From positions 1 through 23,906 of the forward strand of contig JBQTHI010000165.1 of the NCBI GenBank assembly GCA_052390035.1: a stretch of 23,906 bases of DNA, in the 5' to 3' direction. The position numbers were made by a program, and so were the translations under genes. The notes under the pieces were generated by a model, which saw only the letters and a program-made list of their open reading frames with translations, was not told where the DNA came from and made no database searches. This document shows, piece by piece, positions 1-6,864 of the stretch; within the stretch, counting starts at the first letter, position 1; each line of letters opens with the position of its first letter. This DNA comes from JBQTHI01 sp052390035 (lineage in GTDB: Bacteria > Actinomycetota > Acidimicrobiia > Spongiisociales > ZC4RG35).

Positions 1-1106
1 GCGCCTCGGTGGGTCCGTTGCTGACCTGGGCCTGGTGCCAGGCCGAGATCTGGTCTCGCCAGCGGAGGAGGGTGCGACCCAGACGGTTGGTCTCAGGAGG
101 GCATGATTCGTCTTGGAGGTCTTGTCCGAGGCGGGTGACGAGCTCGGCGGCCAGGACGGGGTCTCCGATGTCATATATGCTCCGAACCACCTCCTTGGCG
201 TGCCAGGCCATCCGTACCTCCCCCCTCGGGTCGCCGGCCCCGAGCAGGCCGAGAAGGCGGATCCTTCCTCCCTCGTCGAGGGACTCGTCAGGCCCGGGTG
301 AGCAGCCGCCTCACCCGATAGAGGGGGTCGTGTTTGCGTCCCCGATGCCCCAGGATCTCGTTCTGCACTCGCCGGCGGCAGTCATCCACCGATTCGTTGG
401 CCACCCTCACCACATGAAAGGGGTCGGCCACCTGGATGGCATCGGGGAGCATGATGTCAAAGCAGGCCCGGTAGGCGCCGGAGAGGTCCAACACCCCGAA
501 GCGGATGTCAGAGCACCACTCCTTCCCCTTCCCGGCCAGCCAGGCGGCCGGGGCCCGGGCCTCCCGGCCCTCCACCACATCGAGCAGCTGGGGGGAGGCG
601 ACGTCCACGATCGAGGTGGCCCATGACTGGTGCCGCCACTCCCCTCGGCGACAGAAGAGGGTCTCGTCCAACCCGAGCGCCTCCACCTGTCCGATCCTCC
701 CGGGATGATCCACCAGCGCCTCCCCGTAGGCCAGAACCGCATCGTTGACGGTGTGCCAGTCGCATCCCAGGTCGACCGCCACCTCGGAGACGGTGCGGCC
801 ATGACGTCCCACCTGCCAGGTGGCCCACCGTCCTGCCCGATCGGTCATCTGCAGCCGGGGTGAGGCGATGCGGGGCTCTCTCACCGTCCACGACCCCACC
901 GAGCAGTCCGGGTTGGGACAGCAGAGCCGGTGTTTGCGCCACCGAAGTCGCGCCGGGCGACCGAAGGCAGGCAGGTCCACCAGCTCCACCACGGCCCGAT
1001 CCTTGACCCAGGCCGCCGACCCGCATCCAGGACACTCGGCACCCTCCAACCGGCACTCGACGGGCACCCGCAGCGGATCCCCCTCCTCCACCCCCAGCAC
1101 GTTCAC
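1..1106 (-). pseudogene. ISL3-family transposase, frameshifted and cut by the window edge
   Basis: This is a DDE transposase of the ISL3 family. The intact first frame (1106 to 288, 272 aa, GTG start) opens with a zinc-ribbon-like region (CPGC near residue 25 and CCPNPDC near 62). A helix-turn-helix-like segment follows (around VSEVAVDLGCDWHTV), then candidate catalytic Asp residues in LGLDETLF and in VADPFHVV. It stops at TGA 288-290. Moving one base forward at a CCCGGG stretch (about 289-297) reopens the reading. That second frame continues to the left edge without a stop and contains typical ISL3 C-terminal sequence, AWHAKEVVRSIYD and SNGPTEA, the latter supplying the third acidic catalytic residue. 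Both halves are clearly one protein, so a one-base insertion has broken it. Programmed +1 frameshifting or a sequencing error are less likely alternatives. No in-frame ATG lies between the GTG and the upstream stop at 1122-1124. Confidence 0.8.
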
Positions 1107-1138
1107 AAGCCCACCAGCAGCTCACACATGCGGATAGG

Positions 1139-1221
1139 GTCAGTCTCCACAGGGGTCCTCCCGGCTCGCGGCCTCAACACCGCCAGACTGGCAGGGCCCC
1201 TGTCAGTCTCCGAGGACCCCT
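1139..1221. repeat. Inverted and direct repeats at the IS end
   Basis: GTCAGTCTCC occurs at 1139-1148 and again at 1202-1211 (direct repeat). AGGGGTCCTC at 1151-1160 is matched by its exact reverse complement at 1212-1221. Between them, GACTGGCAGGG (1186-1196) pairs with CCCTGTCAGTC (1198-1208) with one mismatch. The nested arrangement upstream of the transposase resembles the terminal region of an IS. The matching outer terminus is not in the window, so the true terminal inverted repeat cannot be confirmed. Confidence 0.5.
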
Positions 1222-1247
1222 ACACCCCGCTCATCTCCGATGAACCA

Positions 1248-2285
1248 CTAATTCTCGAGCTGGGCGTACGACTCGACCATGTCGTAGTTGCCGAATCGCC
1301 TGGAATCGATCGACTCCGGAAACACGCCGGCCCGAATGGCGTCGGCCAACCTGGGGACGTACTCCGCAACCGTGTAATCACATCGAAACTGAAGCTTGTC
1401 GGCGATCTTCTCAAACGAAACGCGGTAGTTACGAGGGTCGGTATCCCCCGAGCGATACCTGACCGTCGCCTGGGAAGCGCTCTTCAAGACTTCATCGACG
1501 ATCATCCGCTTGGTGAATTGCTGGGTCGTATCTCCGACGTTGAAAACCTCGTTGCGCACGAGATGATGATCGGCAGCAAGGACGGTCATCACCGCTTTGG
1601 AAATGTCACGGACATGGCAATAGGGCCGCCAGGTATCGGCGTCGTAAACAGTCACTTCTCGGCGTTGCACCATCTCCCAGACGAACTGCGAGACCGTCAA
1701 GTCAAACCGCATGCGGGGCGAAAGCCCATAAGCGGTGGCCAACCGCAACACGGTACCCGTGAAGCTGGATCGATCGCCTCGCTCAAGTAGCTCCTCCTCG
1801 ACCCTGATCTTTGTTGTGGCATACAACGATTGCGGGTTCAGTTCGTTGTCCTCGGTAGCGAGCACGTCCTGGGGCAAGAGCCCGTAGTTGCTGCACGTGG
1901 AAAGAAAGACGAATCGATCTACCCCGATACGGTCCAACGCATCCATGATTTGGATGGGCGCGGACTGATTGGTGCGAAGCGCCAGATTGGGATACTTCCG
2001 GCATATGGGATCGCCAACCAGCGAAGCCAGGAGGACAACGTCGGTGGCATTCCGGGCAGCCTTGGCGAACGTCTCAGTATCCGACATGTCACCGAAGTGA
2101 AAGGAGATCCTCTCGCTATCAAGGAACTGCTGAATGGCGAAGCCATTGTCATAAATCAGCCGGTCCAGGATCCGTACCCGCCCACCGCAAGCAACAAGCT
2201 CCGGGACCAGCACGGCCCCTATATAGCCGGCTCCGCCGACTACCAGAATGTCGCGGTCACCCAGATCAAGACTTGCCGAAGTCAT
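1248..2285 (-). CDS. NAD-dependent epimerase/dehydratase (extended SDR family)
   Basis: This is a predicted cytoplasmic sugar-nucleotide epimerase or dehydratase of 345 aa, a usual length for extended short-chain dehydrogenases. The N-terminal Rossmann motif GGAGYIG (residues 17-23) binds NAD(P). The catalytic site shows STCSNYG (129-135) and YATTK (155-159), the Ser/Thr-Tyr-Lys set of the family. A late WRPYCHVRD segment is typical of sugar-nucleotide epimerases. The substrate cannot be read from sequence; a UDP- or GDP-sugar used by the adjacent polysaccharide locus is the natural inference. I chose ATG 2285 because GAAGGGA lies a few bases upstream; a TTG five codons earlier overlaps that ribosome site. 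The gene diverges from a sulfotransferase (115 bp apart) and ends about 15-20 bp from the IS. Confidence 0.88.
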   Translation of the reverse strand: MTSASLDLGDRDILVVGGAGYIGAVLVPELVACGGRVRILDRLIYDNGFAIQQFLDSERISFHFGDMSDTETFAKAARNATDVVLLASLVGDPICRKYPNLALRTNQSAPIQIMDALDRIGVDRFVFLSTCSNYGLLPQDVLATEDNELNPQSLYATTKIRVEEELLERGDRSSFTGTVLRLATAYGLSPRMRFDLTVSQFVWEMVQRREVTVYDADTWRPYCHVRDISKAVMTVLAADHHLVRNEVFNVGDTTQQFTKRMIVDEVLKSASQATVRYRSGDTDPRNYRVSFEKIADKLQFRCDYTVAEYVPRLADAIRAGVFPESIDSRRFGNYDMVESYAQLEN

Positions 2286-2400
2286 AACCGATCCCTTCAA
2301 AGCACCCGACGGTAAGGGGCTTCATGCTACCGGGCCAGGAGAAGTATCCAAGGCTCCAATAACCGACAACCGCCAGCCACTAGAATTGGCCGCAAGTCAG

Positions 2401-3234
2401 ATGACACTTCCGAACTTCTTGGGGATTGGCGTGCCTCGGGGCGGCTCGACCTGGCTTCACAGCTGGCTCGAGGATCACCCGGCCATCTACATGCCGACCC
2501 GGCGGAAGGAGATCAGATTCTTCGATCGTCACTTTGAGGAAGGCATCGACTGGTACCGATCGTTCTTTCCTACGGCCGCCGATGCCGGTCGTTATCAGGC
2601 GATCGGCGAAGTTTCACCCCAGTACTTCTACTGCGACGAGTGTCCCCAGAGGATCTTTAATACACTTCCGGATGCCAGACTCATGCTGATGCTTCGGCAC
2701 CCCGTGGCGCGGGCGTATTCCAATTATGGCTTCACGGTTCAGCGGGGGAATTACCGCGGGTCGTTCGAGCAGTTCATTTCCGAGCGTCCCAGTGCCCTGG
2801 AGTGGGGATTCTACAGCCGATATGCCAAGCCCTACTTACGGTACTTCGATCGGTCCCGGATCCTGGCTTTGGTGTTTGAGGAGGTGTTCACCAACCCCGA
2901 GCAGACCCGACTTCGCGTCGGTGGCTTTTTGGGAATCCCTCCCAATCAGTTCCCGACGGATGGGTTCCGAAAACAGGTCAACCCGAGCAGCGTCCCCAGA
3001 TTCCAGTCAGTGTCCGGCTACACCGTGAAGGCGGGACGGCGACTTCGTAAATTGCAGCTCGAGCCGGCCGTCGACTTGGCGCGCCGCCTCGGCATCCAAA
3101 GGTTGATCGCCCGCGGCCAGCCCCTCGCCGAACTCGATCCCGGCCTGCGTCACAAACTAAGCCGTCAGTTCACAGATGAGTTTGACGAACTCGAGAAGTG
3201 TCTGGACGTTGATCTCAGCTCCTGGCGAGTTTGA
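2401..3234 (+). CDS. Sulfotransferase (PAPS-dependent, NDST-like Sulfotransfer_1 type)
   Basis: This 277-aa enzyme should transfer sulfate from PAPS to a sugar hydroxyl or amine. The 5'-phosphosulfate loop is GVPRGGSTWL (residues 10-19) and the 3'-phosphate motif is RHPVARAYSNY (99-109), with the Arg and Ser that contact PAPS. The segment RKEIRFFDRHF followed by GIDWYRSFFP is characteristic of bacterial enzymes related to heparan N-/O-sulfotransferases. There is no signal peptide, so it probably acts in the cytoplasm on lipid-linked or nucleotide-linked sugars. The reading frame is open further upstream (to 2248), but that would overlap the divergent epimerase. ATG 2401 puts the PAPS loop where the family has it, although no good ribosome site precedes it. 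It converges with another sulfotransferase, 18 bp between stop codons. Confidence 0.88.
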   Translation: MTLPNFLGIGVPRGGSTWLHSWLEDHPAIYMPTRRKEIRFFDRHFEEGIDWYRSFFPTAADAGRYQAIGEVSPQYFYCDECPQRIFNTLPDARLMLMLRHPVARAYSNYGFTVQRGNYRGSFEQFISERPSALEWGFYSRYAKPYLRYFDRSRILALVFEEVFTNPEQTRLRVGGFLGIPPNQFPTDGFRKQVNPSSVPRFQSVSGYTVKAGRRLRKLQLEPAVDLARRLGIQRLIARGQPLAELDPGLRHKLSRQFTDEFDELEKCLDVDLSSWRV

Positions 3235-3252
3235 CGTCGCCGCTCGATTCAT

Positions 3253-4122
3253 TTAACTGAGCAACCTCTCGACGATTGGTTGGGTGGCCTGGCGCCGATA
3301 GAGATACAAGAGGGGCTGCTGGAGGGATATCTGTTTGACCCGGCTCAGGGTGATGTTCAGGTCGTTGAAGTCGCCCCTGTTCGACTGGAATTTCTTGACT
3401 TCCTCGCTGAGTGCCGGCCCGTAATCCCGTTGGTAGTTTGGATAGAGCTTTTCGACCACGTAGTCGTAGAGTTGTTGGTCGACCTTGTTGGCATCGACGA
3501 TCAAGGCCCGGGTGCGGTGATCGGTCAGGAGACTTCTCGTAAGAGTGTTGTCAGCGGCCACGTTTACTCGCCGGTAGGAGATGTCGAGGTTCGGGGCGCG
3601 GAGGCCTCGGAACATCACCATCGACTCGTCGAAACGCTCGGTTAACCCGACGAACATGCCCCGTTTCTCGATCACTTTGACAGCTTCTGCCAGATCAGCC
3701 ACCCCGGCAATCCGCTTGGTTTGGTAATCCCGTACCCAGTCCTTCTTTATCCACTCATCGAAGACCAGGTGCTTCTTTCCCCGATAGTCGACGTTGTACT
3801 GGAAACGCGAGGCGCAGGCTCTTATCGGATCCCGGAGGACCGTCACGTAAAGGGTTTCGGTGGCTGGCCGGGCGAGATCGACGTAGCCAGTGACCCGGTG
3901 CCCGGCAATGCTCTCGAGGTGTGGGTAGAGCCTCCGCACCCGACGCAGATCCTCGGCCGAAAACGGTGGGTCCACCCACCGGCCGTGCCACGGCTCAACG
4001 TCGCAGTGGCGCCAACCGAAGCTGCTGCGCAGCAGGTAACGCAAGGTGCTACCCCCGGTCTTGTTGATGTGGACGAAGACAATCAAAGATGTCCGACTTC
4101 CTTGGCTTACGAGCCCTTTCAC
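3253..4122 (-). CDS. Sulfotransferase (Sulfotransfer_2 / 2-O-sulfotransferase-like)
   Basis: This is a 289-aa PAPS-dependent sulfotransferase from a different subgroup than its convergent neighbour. The PAPS loop is HINKTGGSTL (residues 18-27), the hallmark of the uronyl/hexosyl 2-O-sulfotransferase-like family. The 3'-phosphate motif is LRDPIRACASRF (96-107). A conserved-looking AGHRVTGY segment (73-80) lies where this family has its central His. No signal peptide or membrane segment is evident. The likely acceptor is a sugar of the locus polysaccharide, but which sugar is unknown. The start is a GTG with CGAGGG almost touching it. A TTG near 4087 preceded by AAGGAAG is a possible alternative that would still keep the PAPS loop. 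Confidence 0.85.
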   Translation of the reverse strand: MKGLVSQGSRTSLIVFVHINKTGGSTLRYLLRSSFGWRHCDVEPWHGRWVDPPFSAEDLRRVRRLYPHLESIAGHRVTGYVDLARPATETLYVTVLRDPIRACASRFQYNVDYRGKKHLVFDEWIKKDWVRDYQTKRIAGVADLAEAVKVIEKRGMFVGLTERFDESMVMFRGLRAPNLDISYRRVNVAADNTLTRSLLTDHRTRALIVDANKVDQQLYDYVVEKLYPNYQRDYGPALSEEVKKFQSNRGDFNDLNITLSRVKQISLQQPLLYLYRRQATQPIVERLLS

Positions 4123-4213
4123 CCCTCGGTCCGGCCGGGCAAGCTACCGGACTGGTGATCGCCCATCAAGACCGACTGGCCGGCAAGGTCGGACCCGAGG
4201 CTCCCCTTAGGGG

Positions 4214-4241
4214 GATTGGCCTATAGGGTTTCGATTGGCCT
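4214..4241. repeat. Short direct repeat, possible operator
   Basis: The 9-mer GATTGGCCT occurs at 4214-4222 and 4233-4241, 19 bp apart start to start (close to two helical turns). It sits in the 292-bp gap between the divergently read sulfotransferase (4122) and the glycosyltransferase operon (4415). Two equally phased copies could bind a regulator dimer, but chance is not excluded and no regulator gene is nearby. Confidence 0.3.
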
Positions 4242-4281
4242 TCGCCTAGAATTCAGGCGCAGGAGGTGGTGGTCCGCTCGG

Positions 4282-4363
4282 CAGCGTGGACCCGACAGGC
4301 GTGGGCCCGGCAGGCGTGGGCCCGGCAGGCGTGGGCCCGACAGCGTGGGCCCGACAGCGTGGG
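4282..4363. repeat. GC-rich 14/15-bp tandem repeat upstream of the GT4-Wzy-Wzz operon
   Basis: About 5.6 head-to-tail units run as CAGCGTGGACCCGA (4282-4295), CAGGCGTGGGCCCGG twice (4296-4325), CAGGCGTGGGCCCGA (4326-4340), CAGCGTGGGCCCGA (4341-4354) and a partial CAGCGTGGG (4355-4363). Each full unit after the first carries the palindrome GGGCCC, so the array could fold or bind a dimer. It ends about 50 bp before the GTG of the glycosyltransferase operon. The array is non-coding as far as can be judged; apart from it and the 9-mer repeat, nothing else stands out in 4123-4414. Confidence 0.85.
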
Positions 4364-4414
4364 ATTGTCCCGGGCTGAGGGTCACAAGGGGCTGAGAAAG
4401 CACGGGGCTTAGGG

Positions 4415-5533
4415 GTGGGTGACGACATTCGGAACAACCAGAAACACTTCGCCGTCTTTGCTCCCGATTTGGCGGGGGGAGGAGCCGAGCGGGCTGCGGT
4501 ACAACTTGCAGGAGGCCTGGCAGATCACGGTAACCGGGTAGATCTGGTCGTGGCGGGCGCCCGCGGGCCCCGGTTATCCGAGATTCCACCAACGGTTAGG
4601 TTGGTCGATCTCGGAGCAAAACGGGTGGCGACCAGCGTGCCGAGGCTCGTCCGATACCTGAGGCGCGAAAAGCCGCAGGCAGTTGCCTCGGTCCTCGACC
4701 ACGCCAACATCGCATTGCTGCTCGCCCGGCGACTGGCCGGGTCGAAGACGCGGGTTGTCGTCATCGAGCAGAACAACCTGAGCCTCGCCTCCGCCAATGG
4801 CTCAACGATTCTTGATCGGATGATGCCCAGGTTGGCCAACCGGTTCTATCCATGGGCCGACGCCGTCGTCGGGGTATCTGCCGGGGTTGTATCCGACCTG
4901 ATCGGCCTCCTGCCGGACGTCCCCCCCGACCGTTTCCACGTCATCTTCAACCCGATTGTGACTCCAGAACTACACGAGAAAGCCTCCGCCGCCGTCGATC
5001 ACCACTGGTTCCAGGACGGCCAGTCGGTGTTGGTGGCCGTCGGACGGCTACGAGCCCAGAAGGACTTCCCCAATTTGATCGAAGCGTTCTCTCGGGTCCG
5101 AGCCGAGCGGGACGTCAAGTTGCTGATCCTGGGAGAAGGTTCCGAACGGGCTCACCTTGAGGAGCTGATCGTGGAAAAGGGGCTTGCGGGCGACATCTCG
5201 CTCCCCGGCTACATCGACAACCCGTACGCCTACTTGGCTCGCGCCCGCGCCTTTGTTCTCTCCTCCCGATGGGAAGGCCTGCCAACAGTGGTGGTGGAAG
5301 CGTTGAGCTGCGGAGTTCCGGTTGTTGCCACTGACTGCCCCAGCGGACCAAGGGAGATCCTGGCCGATGGCCGTTATGGGCACCTGGTGCCGGTCGGAGA
5401 TTCCGCCGCCCTGGCGGCGGCTCTACGCCAGGTCCTCAACGGTCATGCAATCAAGCCACCCGTCGAAAGCTGGCGGCCCTACGAGTTGGGCGCGGTTGTC
5501 GACCGTTATCTCGAGTTGATGACGGGTCGATGA
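4415..5533 (+). CDS. Glycosyltransferase family 4 (GT-B fold)
   Basis: This is a 372-aa retaining glycosyltransferase, the normal length for GT4. The N-terminal acceptor-side loop is DLAGGGAER (residues 18-26). The C-terminal donor domain begins near VAVGRLRAQKDF (208-218), with the Lys that contacts the donor phosphates, and carries the E-x7-E motif EGLPTVVVE (287-295), followed by CPSGPREIL. It should add a sugar to a lipid-linked repeat unit on the cytoplasmic face of the membrane; donor and linkage are unknown. The start is GTG 4415, with purine-rich sequence running into it and no alternative nearby. Its stop overlaps the next ATG by four bases (ATGA), so it is co-translated with the Wzy-like gene. 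Promoter elements must lie in or around the tandem-repeat region upstream. Confidence 0.9.
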   Translation: MGDDIRNNQKHFAVFAPDLAGGGAERAAVQLAGGLADHGNRVDLVVAGARGPRLSEIPPTVRLVDLGAKRVATSVPRLVRYLRREKPQAVASVLDHANIALLLARRLAGSKTRVVVIEQNNLSLASANGSTILDRMMPRLANRFYPWADAVVGVSAGVVSDLIGLLPDVPPDRFHVIFNPIVTPELHEKASAAVDHHWFQDGQSVLVAVGRLRAQKDFPNLIEAFSRVRAERDVKLLILGEGSERAHLEELIVEKGLAGDISLPGYIDNPYAYLARARAFVLSSRWEGLPTVVVEALSCGVPVVATDCPSGPREILADGRYGHLVPVGDSAALAAALRQVLNGHAIKPPVESWRPYELGAVVDRYLELMTGR

Positions 5534-6843
5534 GCGCACGAAAACTGGCCTACTGGGCGACGCTCGGGTTCGTCTTCAGCCTGCCCTGGGAGAACACCGT
5601 CCGATTCTCTCAACTCGGCCGGGTGAGCAGGGTTCTTGGCCTACTCATCTTCGGGTTGTGGCTAGTGGTAGTTCTCAAGGAACGCCGGATGCGGACCCCC
5701 CACCGCTTCCATGGGGTGCTGGGGTTATTCATCGTATGGGGTGGTATCTCCCTCTTCTGGAGCGTCGACCCGGGGTCCACCGTTTCCGGGTTCTTCACAT
5801 TCGGCCAGCTTCTGGTGATGACCCTGATCTTGTGGAACATGCTCCGTACCAAGAAGGCCATCCAGGCTGGCCTGCAGGCCTATGTGTTGGGCGCCTGGGT
5901 CTCGGCGGCGAGCCTGATTTATACCTTTCTCAGTTCCGGACCGGCGAAATTTGCTGCCCACGAGCGCTACACCATCGGCGGGTTCGAGGTCAACAGCCTC
6001 GCCTTGATTCTTGCCATGGCCATACCGGCCGCCTGGTATCTGGCGGTCGACGCTGACCGCGCCTCACCCCTCTGGATGAGGCTCGCCAATTTTTCATATC
6101 TTCCTGTTGCCGCCTTTGCCATGGTTCTCACCGGAACCCGGGGAGCGGCAGTGGCCAGCGTTCCGACCGCCATGTTCATCTTGTGGTCGGTCTGGCGGGG
6201 CAACTGGAGGACGCGCGTTGCGGCGATGGGGTTGCTCAGCGCGGCCGCCCTGCTCATGGTCGGTCTCGCTCCTCCCGAAATGCTGGGACGCATTGGCACC
6301 GCGGTGACCGAGTTGTCGTCGGCGGGCCACCGGGGAGAAGTGATCTGGCGCCGCTCGTTCGACGTCTTCCTCCAGCACCCGGTGGCGGGGGTCGGTCTCG
6401 ACGCTCACCGGGCGGCGGTACCGCTCGGCTTCTACATCACCAGGGGCGTGGCCCACACCCTCTTCGGGAAGGAAGCCCATAACGTCGTGATCTCGATCCT
6501 GGTCGAGACCGGCATGATCGGATTTGGCATTCTGGTCACGATGGCGGTAATCCTCGTTAAGTCGGTCAGCCGGATGTCCGGTCTGGCTGCCGGTTACTGG
6601 GCCGCTCAACTTGGGGTTATCGCCATAGGCGCCCAGTCGCTGTCGATCGAAGACAGCAAGGCGGTGTGGTTGTTCTTCGCCCTTACGGTGGCAGCTTCGG
6701 TTGCAGTTGGTTTCCGGTCGGTGGTTCTGACAAGGCCTTCGACCAGCTCTCTATATCGACCGTCCAAGGCCGGCGCTCATGCCCCGGTCGCTGCACATGC
6801 TCGTAGTCTCCAGCCGGCGACGGGCCGTCTGGAAAATTACTGA
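5530..6843 (+). CDS. O-antigen ligase/polymerase family membrane protein (Wzy-like)
   Basis: This 437-aa integral membrane protein has about eleven or twelve hydrophobic segments. It fits the Wzy_C family, which joins or polymerises undecaprenyl-linked glycans at the outer face of the membrane. Family features are TGTRGA (residues 201-206) at the end of a membrane helix, then a large loop with GHRGEVIWRRS and HPVAGVGL (283-290), and KEAHN (314-318) before the last helices. With Wzx and a Wzz-like protein in the same locus, polymerase is more likely than ligase. The last 40 residues are hydrophilic and probably cytoplasmic. The ATG overlaps the stop of the glycosyltransferase as ATGA, and the next gene starts about 20 bp downstream, so the three genes form one operon. 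Confidence 0.85.
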   Translation: MSARKLAYWATLGFVFSLPWENTVRFSQLGRVSRVLGLLIFGLWLVVVLKERRMRTPHRFHGVLGLFIVWGGISLFWSVDPGSTVSGFFTFGQLLVMTLILWNMLRTKKAIQAGLQAYVLGAWVSAASLIYTFLSSGPAKFAAHERYTIGGFEVNSLALILAMAIPAAWYLAVDADRASPLWMRLANFSYLPVAAFAMVLTGTRGAAVASVPTAMFILWSVWRGNWRTRVAAMGLLSAAALLMVGLAPPEMLGRIGTAVTELSSAGHRGEVIWRRSFDVFLQHPVAGVGLDAHRAAVPLGFYITRGVAHTLFGKEAHNVVISILVETGMIGFGILVTMAVILVKSVSRMSGLAAGYWAAQLGVIAIGAQSLSIEDSKAVWLFFALTVAASVAVGFRSVVLTRPSTSSLYRPSKAGAHAPVAAHARSLQPATGRLENY

Positions 6844-6849
6844 CCCTAT

Positions 6850-6854
6850 AGGAG
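6850..6854 (+). promoter_or_regulatory. Ribosome binding site that decides the Wzz-like start
   Basis: AGGAG at 6850-6854 is one base from ATG 6856 but ten bases from ATG 6865. A one-base spacer is too short for initiation, so ATG 6865 is the better start. Confidence 0.5.
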
Positions 6855-6864
6855 AATGAGGCCG

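Larger units (their letters stand above)
1..1232 (-). mobile_element. Partial ISL3-family insertion sequence (5' end present, 3' end outside the window)
   Basis: This element is defined by an ISL3-type transposase reading leftwards off the window edge, plus a structured non-coding stretch (about 1122-1232) upstream of the transposase. That stretch holds a 10-bp inverted repeat and a 10-bp direct repeat, as expected near an IS terminus. The outer boundary near 1228-1232 is a guess from where the repeats stop, just before the epimerase stop at 1248. The other terminus and any target-site duplication lie outside the window. The IS abuts the polysaccharide locus, so it may mark its edge or have helped assemble it. 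Confidence 0.6.

Noticed and set aside
930..1790. Plus-strand open frame across the IS end and the epimerase
   Set aside because: It crosses two unrelated elements and is antisense to the transposase and epimerase, both of which have clear family motifs.
4282..4363. CRISPR array
   Set aside because: Units are 14-15 bp, contiguous and without unique spacers, and no cas genes are present.
4221..4592. Minus-strand reading frame with Gly-Pro-Thr repeats across the tandem array
   Set aside because: The repeat codes only because it is GC-rich and periodic; the frame runs antisense into the glycosyltransferase and has no recognisable domain or ribosome site.
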